Both the position numbers and the translations under genes were made by a program. A stretch of 26,326 bases of DNA, taken from positions 1 to 26,326 of the forward strand of contig JAEWST010000088.1 of assembly GCA_023398105.1 (NCBI GenBank). Direction: 5' to 3'. Shown in pieces: positions 6,813-14,689 of the stretch (position 1 is its first letter; each line of letters begins with the position of its first letter). The notes under the pieces were generated by a model. It had not been told where the DNA came from. It saw only the letters and a program-made list of their open reading frames with translations, and did not search any database. Source of the stretch: Bacillota bacterium. Its GTDB lineage: Bacteria > Bacillota > Clostridia > Acetivibrionales > DSM-1351.

Positions 6813-7748
6813 TTATTGATACCAATACAAAGTGAATAATACATAATTCCACATTTGTGCAATAGCGTCATTATATTTACTACCAAACTTAGCGTGAATA
6901 TCATCAATATCCATTTGCATAGCAGCAATATATTTACCTTGATTTACAAGTTTTAATTGACTATTACGATATACTACTGCTGCTGCACCTGACCCCCAAC
7001 TTGCAGTCCGCATATGATCTTCAGGTGTCATTAGTATACAAGGTGCTGTACCAGTAGAAACAGTACCTACTTTTACTTTTGAAGAATTATACTTGTTAAC
7101 CGTTGCACTTGAATAAACTTCTGATGCAAAGCAGTGATGTCTATCACCACCCATAGCATTTAGAATTGAATTATAAGAACCGCCTAATTGATATGTGCGT
7201 ATAGTAGTTATATCAGGCACAGTATAGTCTTCTAAAGCCTGTGTAAACGAACAAGTTTGTAAAGTTATACTTTCCTCTACTGTTGCAGTTATAGGTTTTG
7301 TAATTGTAAACGTATTATTGTAAAATAAAGACCCAGAAATCTTTGTAGAACTAGTACAAACACCGTTATAATTTCTAATATTTATGTACCCAGAAAAATA
7401 AGTAATAGGAGTAATAATACCAGTAGTATTAACTGTTACCGTTATTGTCCTTAAATCAGTACTTGCAGATATTTTTATTGTGGCAAATGAAGGTAGGGTT
7501 GCTAATGTGCTTTGCTTAGAGTTTGTTGTTTTCTCTGCATTAGTGTTATTAATTGTTATTGTTGTACTAGAAGGATTTGTTTTAGCAGTTGTTGGTGGTA
7601 CTTTAAATATATCTACACTGCTATTACTTGCTTCAGTTGCAATTTGCAAATCTTGATTTTCATTAGATGATGTGGCAAATACACTACTTATAGAAGTAGT
7701 TAAAATAATTGTGATTAATACCAAACTAATCAGTTTTTTTACTTTCAT
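6813..7748 (-). CDS. Secreted protein with a C-terminal HNH/Endonuclease VII-type toxin domain
   Basis: 311 residues; GGAG lies eight bases before the ATG. Residues 1-25 form a clear Sec signal peptide (M-K-V-K-K, hydrophobic core, S-V-F-A cleavage). Residues 26-190 are threonine- and serine-rich with short beta-like segments and no recognised family. Residues 200-311 resemble nuclease toxin domains of polymorphic toxin systems. They contain G-G-D-R-H-H (H204, H205), then C-I-L-M-T-P-E-D-H (H245), T-A-S-W-G-S, and A-M-Q-M-D-I-D-D-I with F-G-S-K-Y-N-D-A-I-A-Q-M. That motif order matches the HNH/Endo VII superfamily as I recall it (SHH/AHH-like types). It is probably an exported nuclease used against rival cells, with the next gene giving immunity. 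Delivery by Sec rather than type VII is implied by the signal peptide. Two cysteines, C206 and C237, are non-canonical. Confidence 0.65.
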   Translation of the reverse strand: MKVKKLISLVLITIILTTSISSVFATSSNENQDLQIATEASNSSVDIFKVPPTTAKTNPSSTTITINNTNAEKTTNSKQSTLATLPSFATIKISASTDLRTITVTVNTTGIITPITYFSGYINIRNYNGVCTSSTKISGSLFYNNTFTITKPITATVEESITLQTCSFTQALEDYTVPDITTIRTYQLGGSYNSILNAMGGDRHHCFASEVYSSATVNKYNSSKVKVGTVSTGTAPCILMTPEDHMRTASWGSGAAAVVYRNSQLKLVNQGKYIAAMQMDIDDIHAKFGSKYNDAIAQMWNYVLFTLYWYQ

Positions 7749-7797
7749 AATATTTTCTCCATTTCTAAATTAATTAATATCTGTATTGTTTTTGTAA

Positions 7798-7826
7798 ATT
7801 GTACCACTATTGGTTTTTATTGTCAA
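7798..7826 (-). promoter_or_regulatory. Promoter of the toxin gene
   Basis: -35 TTGACA at 7821-7826, 17-base spacer, -10 TACAAT at 7798-7803, about 50 bases upstream of the ATG. Near-consensus, so strong constitutive expression is possible. The rest of the gap up to 7935 holds no gene. Confidence 0.7.
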
Positions 7827-7934
7827 TTTAAATGTATTTTTTAGATTTCTGCGGTTTACGTGCAAAGCGAGGCTTCACAATACTTCTTAAACTTTACCCC
7901 AAAATGATTTATAGGCATTCTGAGCTGTTTTTAA

Positions 7935-8031
7935 GTATTAGTTGAAGTGTAAAGTTATTGGACGGTTTAAAGTGTAATTATGGCTAAATTTACAAAGAAA
8001 AAGAACCCTGTCACCAAGGCTCTTGATTGAA
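7935..8031 (-). repeat. Copy 2 of the diverged duplicated intergenic block
   Basis: Partner of 6067-6163. It lies directly downstream of the truncated integrase and shares the identical 26-base core at 7985-8010, then the hairpin. Confidence 0.6.
7990..8024 (-). terminator. Terminator downstream of the truncated integrase
   Basis: Minus-strand stem AAGAGCCTTG/CAGGGTTCTT with a four-base loop and a T-rich tail (TTTCTTTGTA). Confidence 0.65.
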
Positions 8032-8036
8032 TATAT

Positions 8037-8576
8037 TTACTTCTTTATCTTGCCTACCCTCTTCTTATTGTCTATTAGCCTATTTAGTGGACTTGCTAAA
8101 TTATGAGCTTCTTTAGGTCTTATACCGCAATCAAGTGTAAAAATAATCAACGATTTGTCCCTTACCCCTGTAAAAGATGTTTGGTCTGGAAGTTTTATTA
8201 ATTTGGCTAAAATTTCTTCAGGTACATCTACTATTCTCTCCTGCGCTTTTCTCTTTTTTAACCCTTCTAGCGGATTAATATCAAGATATCCTTCATTTAC
8301 TGACCATTCAAAAAATGTCTTTAAATATGCTCGTCTTATATTATAAGTTGCTGGTTTAATATCATCAGACATATACTGCAATACACAATTTTTTAATGTA
8401 TTATCAGTCCATGAAGTAGGATACCTATTAAAAAAGTAATAGACATGTCTTTCATAGTCACTTAATGTTGTTTCACTTCTGCCCTCTGCTCTCTTTAAAA
8501 GTAGGAATTCATTTAGTGCATCTTCAAATGATTTTTTACTTTTTGATTGGCTGATTTTTGTTACTCGTTTACCCAT
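8037..8576 (-). CDS. Truncated tyrosine recombinase (island integrase remnant)
   Basis: 179 residues from the ATG at 8576 (M-G-K-R-V-T-K), with GGGAG seven bases upstream. A longer reading frame reaches a GTG inside the tRNA gene and gives the peptide M-G-V-Q-V-P-S-S-A-P, which is tRNA 3' sequence read as protein and not real. Residues 15-95 are the SAM-like core-binding domain (F-L-L-L-K-R-A-E-G-R-S-E-T-T-L-S-D-Y). Residues 125-160 begin the catalytic domain and reach the first arginine in C-G-I-R-P-K-E-A. After that the sequence turns into an unrelated basic tail and stops. The H-x-x-R box and the catalytic tyrosine are missing, against about 300 residues in complete relatives. It should be inactive. 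Its place beside tRNA-Leu is typical of an integrase that used the tRNA 3' end as its attachment site. Confidence 0.75.
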   Translation of the reverse strand: MGKRVTKISQSKSKKSFEDALNEFLLLKRAEGRSETTLSDYERHVYYFFNRYPTSWTDNTLKNCVLQYMSDDIKPATYNIRRAYLKTFFEWSVNEGYLDINPLEGLKKRKAQERIVDVPEEILAKLIKLPDQTSFTGVRDKSLIIFTLDCGIRPKEAHNLASPLNRLIDNKKRVGKIKK

Positions 8577-8622
8577 AATTTCTCTCCCTCTCTCTTGTGA
8601 GATAGGTGAAAGCTTTATTGAG

Positions 8623-8650
8623 TCCAGTGTGTTAAAAATAACCCACTGGA
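8623..8650. repeat. Inverted repeat between integrase start and tRNA-Leu
   Basis: Arms TCCAGTGTGTTA and TAACCCACTGGA pair with one mismatch around four bases. The minus-strand reading of one arm (AATCCAGTGGGTTA) recurs on the plus strand at about 172-185. It may be a recombinase arm site or a processing hairpin. Confidence 0.4.
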
Positions 8651-8655
8651 TTTTA

Positions 8656-8702
8656 GACAAAACAAAAAGTTCCACAAAGTGTTGAAACCCTGTGAAACTT
8701 TC
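8656..8702 (-). terminator. Terminator of tRNA-Leu
   Basis: Minus-strand stem AAGTTTCACA/TGTGGAACTT with one G-T pair, followed by TTTTTGTTTTGT. It lies just after the encoded CCA. Confidence 0.6.
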
Positions 8703-8708
8703 TATTTT

Positions 8709-8791
<83 letters not shown>

Positions 8792-8804
8792 ACGAGCAAG
8801 ATTA

Positions 8805-8833
8805 ATTATAATTACATATATATGTTTTGTCAA
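8805..8833 (-). promoter_or_regulatory. Promoter of tRNA-Leu
   Basis: -35 TTGACA at 8828-8833, 17-base spacer, -10 TATAAT at 8805-8810, about 14 bases before the tRNA 5' end. Full consensus. Confidence 0.85.
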
Positions 8834-8938
8834 CACCAAATTGACGTCTTTTTTTAAATTATTCGCACATTGCTCTTATTTACTTTCTGTTTCTTAGTTA
8901 TTTACAGCATTACTAACTATAATTTCAAAAATCTCCTG

Positions 8939-10009
8939 TCACTTAGTCAATTCAGCCGTTGATTTAATAAAACGCTCTATTTCTTTAGCTAAATCCACCT
9001 CAATAAAATTAATTTTTTTGCTCCCATCCGAATTAAATACTAATCTTACAGTTGGTCTTGTTGGTAAATTTCTATTAATCTTTATAACTACCCCTTTTTC
9101 ACCACTATTAAGAATAATACCTGTACCGACTGGGAAAGGTGGTATAATTTTTGTAAAGCAACTCAGTACTACAGCATCAAGAGATGAAGCCGCTATCACA
9201 GTTAGATAATCAATAGCTTGAACTGTGCTGATTTTTTTTCTGTATATCCTATCTGATGTCAACGCATCAAATATATCAGCAACTGCAACAATCCTAGAAT
9301 AAATGTGTATTTCATTTTGCCTAAGTCCTTTACTATATCCCTTACCATCAAATCGTTCATGGTGACATAATGCAACCATTGCAGATTTTTCACTAATATG
9401 AGGCATAGTTTTTAAAATATTATATCCAAATATAGAATGTTGTTTAATAACTTCGTACTCCTCATCAGTAAGAGCAGAATTTTTTTGAAGAATTTCTGGT
9501 GGGATTAAAACTTTACCAATATCATGTAAAAGTGCACCAATCCCTAATTCTTTTAATTCATCATAGCTTAATTTTAACTCAACACCCGTAGCAATAGACA
9601 AAACACATACATTTACACTATGTAAAAAGGTATAATTATCACAAGACTTTATATCCATTAAATTAATAATAATGTCGTCTAAAGACAAAATGTCACTTAC
9701 TATTTTATTAACAACTTCAAAAACTTTATCTGAATTAAGCTTATCACCAAAATAATAAGCCTCCATTGTGCTCTTAACAACAGTAATAGCTTCAATTCTC
9801 GTTTGTTCTTCAATTACATCCCTTATAACAATATCTTTTGATATGTCATCTTCAATGTATATCTCCGTAATACCTAGACTAATTAGTCTACTAATGTAAG
9901 AGGCTGTAAGTCTAGCACCTGCCTCAAGCAAAATCGTTGTACCATTATAGAAGATTGCTTTCCCAACAATCATTCCAGTCTTACAATTTGAAGTAATAAT
10001 TTTTCTCAT
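8939..10009 (-). CDS. HD-GYP domain protein, probable cyclic-di-GMP phosphodiesterase
   Basis: 356 residues; GAGG lies seven bases before the ATG. The N-terminal 110 residues resemble the small domain that precedes HD-GYP domains (G-M-I-V-G-K-A-I, then I-T-E-I-Y-I). The HD-GYP domain spans about 125-260: H130, then L-H-D-I-G-K with H162 and D163, H191, H216-H217-E218 with D-G-K-G-Y-S, and V-A-D-I-F-D-A-L with D245. These are the metal ligands of the family. The name motif reads G-Y-S instead of G-Y-P, a change near the substrate pocket. HD-GYP enzymes break down cyclic-di-GMP to pGpG or GMP, lowering the signal for sessile life. The last 90 residues look like a beta domain with no clear family. 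No transmembrane helix or receiver domain is present. Confidence 0.88.
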   Translation of the reverse strand: MRKIITSNCKTGMIVGKAIFYNGTTILLEAGARLTASYISRLISLGITEIYIEDDISKDIVIRDVIEEQTRIEAITVVKSTMEAYYFGDKLNSDKVFEVVNKIVSDILSLDDIIINLMDIKSCDNYTFLHSVNVCVLSIATGVELKLSYDELKELGIGALLHDIGKVLIPPEILQKNSALTDEEYEVIKQHSIFGYNILKTMPHISEKSAMVALCHHERFDGKGYSKGLRQNEIHIYSRIVAVADIFDALTSDRIYRKKISTVQAIDYLTVIAASSLDAVVLSCFTKIIPPFPVGTGIILNSGEKGVVIKINRNLPTRPTVRLVFNSDGSKKINFIEVDLAKEIERFIKSTAELTK

Positions 10010-10324
10010 TTATTTCCTCTTTAATTTATTATGTCATATTTATACTTTCAAAATGTTGCTATAAACAATAACTTTTCAACTATAATTTACCAAGTATATG
10101 TATAAGAGCATAATAATTAATATATCGATTAAAACAATACATTTTCATCATAATTATACTTATTATACTAAAGACTAGCAACATAATTTTACTATTTTCA
10201 TACTTTTTTTAATATTTTACAAAAGTATTTTTTTTCTATATACTTTTAACTATAATTTATTGAGTAAATTCAATTATATTTATTCTTACCATATTTAAAT
10301 TTTTTTATAGGAGTAATTTTATTT
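10010..10324. other. Very AT-rich gap between divergent genes
   Basis: 315 bases separating the HD-GYP gene from the phosphoesterase gene. It contains the plus-strand promoter listed separately. I see no gene, riboswitch or strong hairpin in the remainder. A minus-strand promoter for the HD-GYP gene must lie here, but no box pair is convincing. Confidence 0.6.
10216..10244 (+). promoter_or_regulatory. Promoter of the metallophosphoesterase gene
   Basis: -35 TTTACA at 10216-10221, 17-base spacer, -10 TATACT at 10239-10244, about 80 bases upstream of the ATG. Confidence 0.5.
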
Positions 10325-11137
10325 ATGATATTTCCTAGCATTATAACTTTAGCTATTCTATTACTTTTATATATGCGAATAGAAGCATCCTTACTGAATA
10401 AGAGTTTTGTTAATTTCAGCTCATCCCATAAGGGGCTTAAGATTGCCCATATTTCAGACTTACATGTAAGTAAGCTTTATATCTCTGCAAGAAGAATAAA
10501 GGCTTCCTTAGCCCAAATTTGCCCTGATATAATTATAATGAGTGGCGATTATATTGAAAGTCAGAAAGATATTCCAAAGTTCATTCTATTATTGAAAGAG
10601 ATTAATGGTGTCTGTCCAGTATATATTTCACTTGGAAACCATGATCATAAAGCTTTAAAACATGATATGACGAAAATAGCTTCCTTTGTTGATAAGCTAC
10701 AAGAAACTGGTGCAATAGTTTTACTTAATTCCAGTACTCGCATAGAAAAAAACAACAACATCTATAAGCTTATAGGAATTGATGACTTAAGGCATGGCAA
10801 ACCAGATGTTGGCAAAGCCTTCAAGGACATTACTCCTTCATTTGGCAACAATTGTTTGAACATTGCCTTTTCCCACAATCCTGATATGCTTTTTAATCTT
10901 CCTAAAAATAAAGCAGATTATTTTCTATGTGGACACTTTCATGGCGGTCAAATATGGATGCCCTTTGGTTTAGAATTTAAAATAATGAGAAATGAAAAGC
11001 TTTGTAAAATGGGTTACAAAAGAGGAGCACATAAAATTAATGGAGTAAATATATATATAAACAGAGGGTTAGGAAATGTACTTTTCCCATTCCGATTTCT
11101 TTCAAAACCTGAAATTGCAGTTATACAACTGCCTTAA
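10325..11137 (+). CDS. Membrane-anchored calcineurin-like metallophosphoesterase
   Basis: 270 residues; AGGAG lies about eleven bases before the ATG. Residues 4-18 are an N-terminal hydrophobic helix that probably anchors the protein in the membrane. The metallophosphoesterase motifs follow in order: S-D-L-H with D45 and H47, S-G-D with D75, G-N-H-D with N105 and H106, S-H-N-P-D with H184, and G-H-F-H-G-G-Q with H204 and H206. All metal ligands are present, so it should be an active dimetal phosphohydrolase. The layout (short N-terminal helix plus one catalytic domain) is that of the YkuE-like branch, related to UDP-2,3-diacylglucosamine hydrolases. The substrate is unknown; in a Gram-positive it is more likely a lipid or wall intermediate than lipid A. 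Confidence 0.87.
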   Translation: MIFPSIITLAILLLLYMRIEASLLNKSFVNFSSSHKGLKIAHISDLHVSKLYISARRIKASLAQICPDIIIMSGDYIESQKDIPKFILLLKEINGVCPVYISLGNHDHKALKHDMTKIASFVDKLQETGAIVLLNSSTRIEKNNNIYKLIGIDDLRHGKPDVGKAFKDITPSFGNNCLNIAFSHNPDMLFNLPKNKADYFLCGHFHGGQIWMPFGLEFKIMRNEKLCKMGYKRGAHKINGVNIYINRGLGNVLFPFRFLSKPEIAVIQLP

Positions 11138-11162
11138 GAAAAGTTTTTTATTGATTTCATAT

Positions 11163-11209
11163 AACGAGGCAGGAGATTTTCAGGCGGTGAGAATATCTCC
11201 CGCCTCGTT
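11163..11209. repeat. Long hairpin, short relative of the dispersed repeat; probable two-way terminator
   Basis: Arms AACGAGGC-A-GGAGAT and ATCTCC-C-GCCTCGTT are complementary except for one A-C mismatch at the single base between the two blocks. Read on the minus strand, it shares CACCGCCTGAAAA and TGCCTCGTTATATG with 17404-17482, which has extra sequence between them. It separates the convergent phosphoesterase and pgcA genes. Confidence 0.6.
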
Positions 11210-11211
11210 GA

Positions 11212-11272
11212 AACGCCGTTAATGTAATAAAATTTTTCTACAATCGAAAAATTTTATTTGAATCTAGGCGTT
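11212..11272 (-). terminator. Nested hairpin at the end of pgcA
   Basis: Outer arms AACGCC/GGCGTT enclose an inner perfect stem ATAAAATTTTTC/GAAAAATTTTAT. It begins at the pgcA stop codon and probably ends its transcript, though the T-run is inside the stem. Confidence 0.5.
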
Positions 11273-13001
11273 ATAACAATGGTTTAATAACCTCTAAGAC
11301 ATTACTCTTTAAGGTATCAAGTCTTGCTTGTGACAAGTCTAAAGTTTTGTCCGATACACCATAGTATATCTTAATTTTTGGTTCAGTTCCTGATGGTCTT
11401 ATGCAGAACCAAGAACCGTCCTCCATTTCGTAATAAAGAACATCTGATACAGGCAAATTAATTTTTTCTGTAGTTCCATCAGCTATGATATATCTTTCGG
11501 AATTTTCATAATCTCTTATAGCCTTTACATTCAAAACACCAAATTTCTCATATTTTGCTTCACGCATAGTTGCCATTGCTGCTTTGATTTTCATTACGCC
11601 ATCTTTACCCTCAAGAGTAAATGAGTTAATTCCTTCAAGCGAATATCCATATTTCTCAAACAAGTTTATTAAAGCCTCATAGAGGGTTATTCCCTTAGCC
11701 TTGTAATATGCTGCCATTTCAGCTATTAACATTGATGCTACAACAGCATCCTTATCTCTAACATCTGTACCTGCCAAATAACCATAGCTCTCCTCGAAAC
11801 CAAACAAGTATTTTTGATTACCAGTTTCATCTCTGAGCATTATTTGCTCGCCAATAAATTTGAAGCCTGTAAGAACCTCCACAAGCTCAACATTATAATA
11901 CTTTGCAATAGTCCTTGAAAGCTCAGTTGTAACAATAGTTTTAACAACAAAACCGTTGTCAGGCAACTTGCCAGTTTCTTTCATGGCAGATAACATATAC
12001 TCTAGCAATAAGCAGCCTGTCTGATTGCCAGTTAATGTAGCATATTCCCCATCATTTTTTCTAACTACCACACCAACTCTATCGCTGTCAGGATCAGTAC
12101 CAACTATTAAGTCAACATTGTTCTCTGAAGCAAGCTTTATAGCTAATTCAAAAGCAGATCTTTCTTCTGGATTAGGTGATTTAACAGTTGAAAATTGTGA
12201 ATCTGGAAGCTCCTGTTCCTTAACAACCAGCACATTTTTGAAACCATTTTCTGCTAAAATCCTTCTAACTGGTTTATTTCCAGCTCCGTGTAACGGCGTG
12301 AAAACTATTTTGAAGCTGTCTCCTACTTTTTCTGCTGCATCACTATTAATACATAGAGTTTTAAGCATTGCAATATAAGCGTCATCTATTTTGCTTCCTA
12401 TAATCTCCAGTAAATCCTTTTGTATTGCTTCATCCTTAGAAATTGTGTTAACCTTTGTTATATCAGCTATAGAATTAATTTCTGAAATAACTGCATTTGA
12501 GCCATCTATTGATAATTGACCTCCGTCATCGCCATATACCTTGTAGCCATTATATTGCTTAGGATTATGACTTGCAGTTACAACTATACCTGCTGCTGCT
12601 TTTAGGTACCTAACAGCAAAGGACAACTGTGGAGTAGGTCTTAATTCATCAAACAGATACGCTTTAATTCCATTTGCACAAAAAACCTTAGCTGCTTCTA
12701 AAGAAAACTCAGGTGACATAAATCTTGAGTCATATGCTATTACAATTCCTTTATCCTGCTTACCAAGCTTGTTTATATAGTTTGCAAGACCTTGTGACGC
12801 AACTCTTACAGTATATATATTTATTCTGTTTGTACCAGCACCTATAATACCTCTAAGACCACCTGTTCCAAACTCTAAGCTTTTGTAGAATCTATCTTCT
12901 ACTTCCTTAGCATCGTTTTTTATTGATAAAAGTTCATCTTTTGTGTCTTGATCAAAGTATTCATTTTCTAACCAAAAATTCAGTTTTGCTTGACTATCCA
13001 T
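11271..13001 (-). CDS. pgcA: Alpha-phosphoglucomutase (phosphohexomutase family)
   Basis: 576 residues, the normal length for Gram-positive PgcA. It interconverts glucose-1-phosphate and glucose-6-phosphate, feeding UDP-glucose for wall and glycolipid synthesis. All four signatures are present. The active-site loop T-A-S-H-N-P has the phosphoserine at S144. The metal loop G-T-D-P-D-S-D-R has D303, D305 and D307. The sugar-binding loop G-F-E-E-S-Y-G-Y is at 401-408. The phosphate loop R-P-S-G-T-E-P-K lies near the C-terminus. GGAGGG lies about twelve bases before the ATG. The gene stands alone behind a leader of roughly 200 bases. A phosphomannomutase activity is possible as a side reaction, as in other members. 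Confidence 0.93.
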   Translation of the reverse strand: MDSQAKLNFWLENEYFDQDTKDELLSIKNDAKEVEDRFYKSLEFGTGGLRGIIGAGTNRINIYTVRVASQGLANYINKLGKQDKGIVIAYDSRFMSPEFSLEAAKVFCANGIKAYLFDELRPTPQLSFAVRYLKAAAGIVVTASHNPKQYNGYKVYGDDGGQLSIDGSNAVISEINSIADITKVNTISKDEAIQKDLLEIIGSKIDDAYIAMLKTLCINSDAAEKVGDSFKIVFTPLHGAGNKPVRRILAENGFKNVLVVKEQELPDSQFSTVKSPNPEERSAFELAIKLASENNVDLIVGTDPDSDRVGVVVRKNDGEYATLTGNQTGCLLLEYMLSAMKETGKLPDNGFVVKTIVTTELSRTIAKYYNVELVEVLTGFKFIGEQIMLRDETGNQKYLFGFEESYGYLAGTDVRDKDAVVASMLIAEMAAYYKAKGITLYEALINLFEKYGYSLEGINSFTLEGKDGVMKIKAAMATMREAKYEKFGVLNVKAIRDYENSERYIIADGTTEKINLPVSDVLYYEMEDGSWFCIRPSGTEPKIKIYYGVSDKTLDLSQARLDTLKSNVLEVIKPLL

Positions 13002-13204
13002 AATTCTTTAGCACCCTCCTAAAAATTTCATTTAACAAAAGTCAATTACCGCTAAAGCCTTTGCCTGTTAGCATACCGCCACAATGAGAACATTATTTTT
13101 TGAGTCACAAAATCAGTGTGGCGATTAGTCTTAAAAATCAAACCAATAAGACAATAAAAATATTATTGTCCTTTTCACCGCTTAGTAATTAACTATAGAC
13201 TACT
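13002..13204 (-). promoter_or_regulatory. Long structured 5' leader of pgcA
   Basis: About 200 bases of untranslated leader follow the promoter. It can form GGACAATAA/TTATTGTC and a long-range CGCCACA/TGTGGCG pairing. I do not recognise a known riboswitch class. Regulation through this leader is inference. Confidence 0.4.
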
Positions 13205-13232
13205 AGTATATCATAAAACTTTACAATTTCAA
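13205..13232 (-). promoter_or_regulatory. Promoter of pgcA
   Basis: -35 TTGAAA at 13227-13232, 16-base spacer, -10 TATACT at 13205-13210. The remaining gap to 13314 holds no gene. Confidence 0.5.
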
Positions 13233-13314
13233 TTATACAATCTACATAATATATTATATTATTCGCCATCTAAAAATATAAACAATCAACACTTGATACG
13301 GTTGCTTTTAGTAA

Positions 13315-14010
13315 TTAAAACAAGCCTATTTTTGATAATATAGTTGCTACAATAACAGTAATTAGTCCAGCAAGTCCAATAGCCAAGCCGCTCATAGCGC
13401 CCTCGGTTTCACCCATTTCAACTGCCTTGGTAGTACCCAAGGCATGTGCCGAAGTACCAATAGCTAATCCCTTTGCAGTTTTATCAGTTATTTTGAATAT
13501 CTTTAAAACCCACTGTGCAAAAACCGCTCCAACTATACCTGTAATTACAATGGCTGCAACTGTTACAGATGGTATTCCTTCTATTTGTTCAGAGAGTTCT
13601 ATTCCTAATGGAGTTGTTATGGACTTTGGAATAAGAGAAGCGAGCAATTCCTTGGAAAGTCCAAATCCCTTTGCCAGCCCCCAAACACTAAGTATAGCTG
13701 TAATGCTGCCAATAAAAACTCCCCCTAAAATAGCAATATAATCCTTTTTGAGAGAATTGATATTTTTGTATAGCGGCACAGCTAATATAACAGTAGCTGG
13801 CGTTAAAAACATAGAAATAAAATCCCCTCCATTTTTATAATCCTCAAGAGGAATGTTTAGAGCAAGCAATGTACAAATCACCAATACAATAGCTATCATA
13901 AGAGGATTTAGGAAGGCTATTTTAGTTTTTTTATTAATGAAAATACCTATTTCATAAGCAAGTATAGAAATAAGTAATGAAAAAATCGGTGTAGCAAATA
14001 TGTCTTTCAT
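13315..14010 (-). CDS. lrgB: LrgB-family membrane protein
   Basis: 231 residues from the ATG at 14010 (M-K-D-I-F-A-T-P-I-F). A reading nine codons longer starts at GTG with no RBS and does not fit the family start. The protein is almost wholly hydrophobic with about seven membrane helices. It has the family signatures P-K-S-I-T-T-P-L-G-I-E-L near 137 and G-T-S-A-H-A-L-G-T-T-K-A near 196. LrgB works with the holin-like LrgA in control of murein hydrolase export and cell lysis; in some bacteria the pair moves pyruvate or other small acids. LrgA lies upstream on the same strand, with an unusual 300-base gap between them. Confidence 0.9.
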   Translation of the reverse strand: MKDIFATPIFSLLISILAYEIGIFINKKTKIAFLNPLMIAIVLVICTLLALNIPLEDYKNGGDFISMFLTPATVILAVPLYKNINSLKKDYIAILGGVFIGSITAILSVWGLAKGFGLSKELLASLIPKSITTPLGIELSEQIEGIPSVTVAAIVITGIVGAVFAQWVLKIFKITDKTAKGLAIGTSAHALGTTKAVEMGETEGAMSGLAIGLAGLITVIVATILSKIGLF

Positions 14011-14179
14011 AATTATGCCATGCCCAATATTTAACACAAGAACATCAAGAACAAATACACTCTCTTGACATAAATGGTACGGGCTGGCTAACTCCTAATC
14101 TATTTTTTATTATCTTTCAACGTTGCTTTTTCCCAAAAAAAGATTATGTAAATTTAGTTTGAGTTTGTTGCTAATACAA

Positions 14180-14285
14180 TTACTCTTCAAGCTTTTTTAA
14201 CTCAACTTTCGAATGAAAAGTCATTCCATGCTCAAGTTTAGCAATAGCACGTTGCCAAGTAAATAAACTTATTTCATGGAATTAT
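14180..14285 (-). pseudogene. Possible gene remnant between lrgA and lrgB
   Basis: On the minus strand an open frame without a start codon reads L-F-T-W-Q-R-A-I-A-K-L-E-H-G-M-T-F-H-S-K and then V-E-L-K-K-L-E-E-stop. Its composition is protein-like, and lrgA and lrgB are normally adjacent, so this may be the tail of an inserted and decayed gene. The rest of the gap (14011-14314) shows nothing recognisable. Confidence 0.3.
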
Positions 14286-14314
14286 TTAAATTTTAATTTT
14301 ATAAGTTTTAACAC

Positions 14315-14689
14315 CTACAATTTTTCTTCTGGGAAAGTTGAGTTATTAAGCCTTTTCTTAATTATTTGAACAGTCCACCCTGTTATAATCATTACGATAA
14401 AGGTGGTTACAAAGCAAATAACCAAAATTGGCAATAAATTTTCCTTTAATATTCCTACATATGCTAATAAACCTACCCCAGCAGGAATAAAAAAGAAGGC
14501 TAAATGCTCTAATAAGAATTTGCTAATTTCCTCTATCATTTCTAGCTTTATTAGTCTAAATAGTAAGCAAACAAAAAGCAATATCATACCAATAATACTT
14601 CCAGGAAGGGGTATATTTACCACCTTGTTCAACACTTCTCCTACCACACATATAATTAGTATTATTAAAAACTGTCTCAGTAATTTCAT
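14315..14689 (-). CDS. lrgA: LrgA/CidA-family holin-like protein
   Basis: 124 residues with four hydrophobic helices. The family signature I-P-L-P-G-S-I-I-G-M-I-L-L lies at about 27-39, and F-F-F-I-P-A-G-V-G-L-L follows near 65-75. The basic C-terminus is cytoplasmic. LrgA-type proteins are small membrane proteins likened to holins and paired with LrgB. The ATG overlaps the uvrB stop codon as ATGA, so translation is probably coupled to uvrB. Linking a DNA repair gene to lrgA is unusual. No promoter of its own is apparent. Confidence 0.9.
   Translation of the reverse strand: MKLLRQFLIILIICVVGEVLNKVVNIPLPGSIIGMILLFVCLLFRLIKLEMIEEISKFLLEHLAFFFIPAGVGLLAYVGILKENLLPILVICFVTTFIVMIITGWTVQIIKKRLNNSTFPEEKL

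Noticed and set aside
1..8700. CRISPR array or cas genes in the accessory island
   Set aside because: The repeats are few, diverged and unevenly spaced; no Cas-like protein is present.
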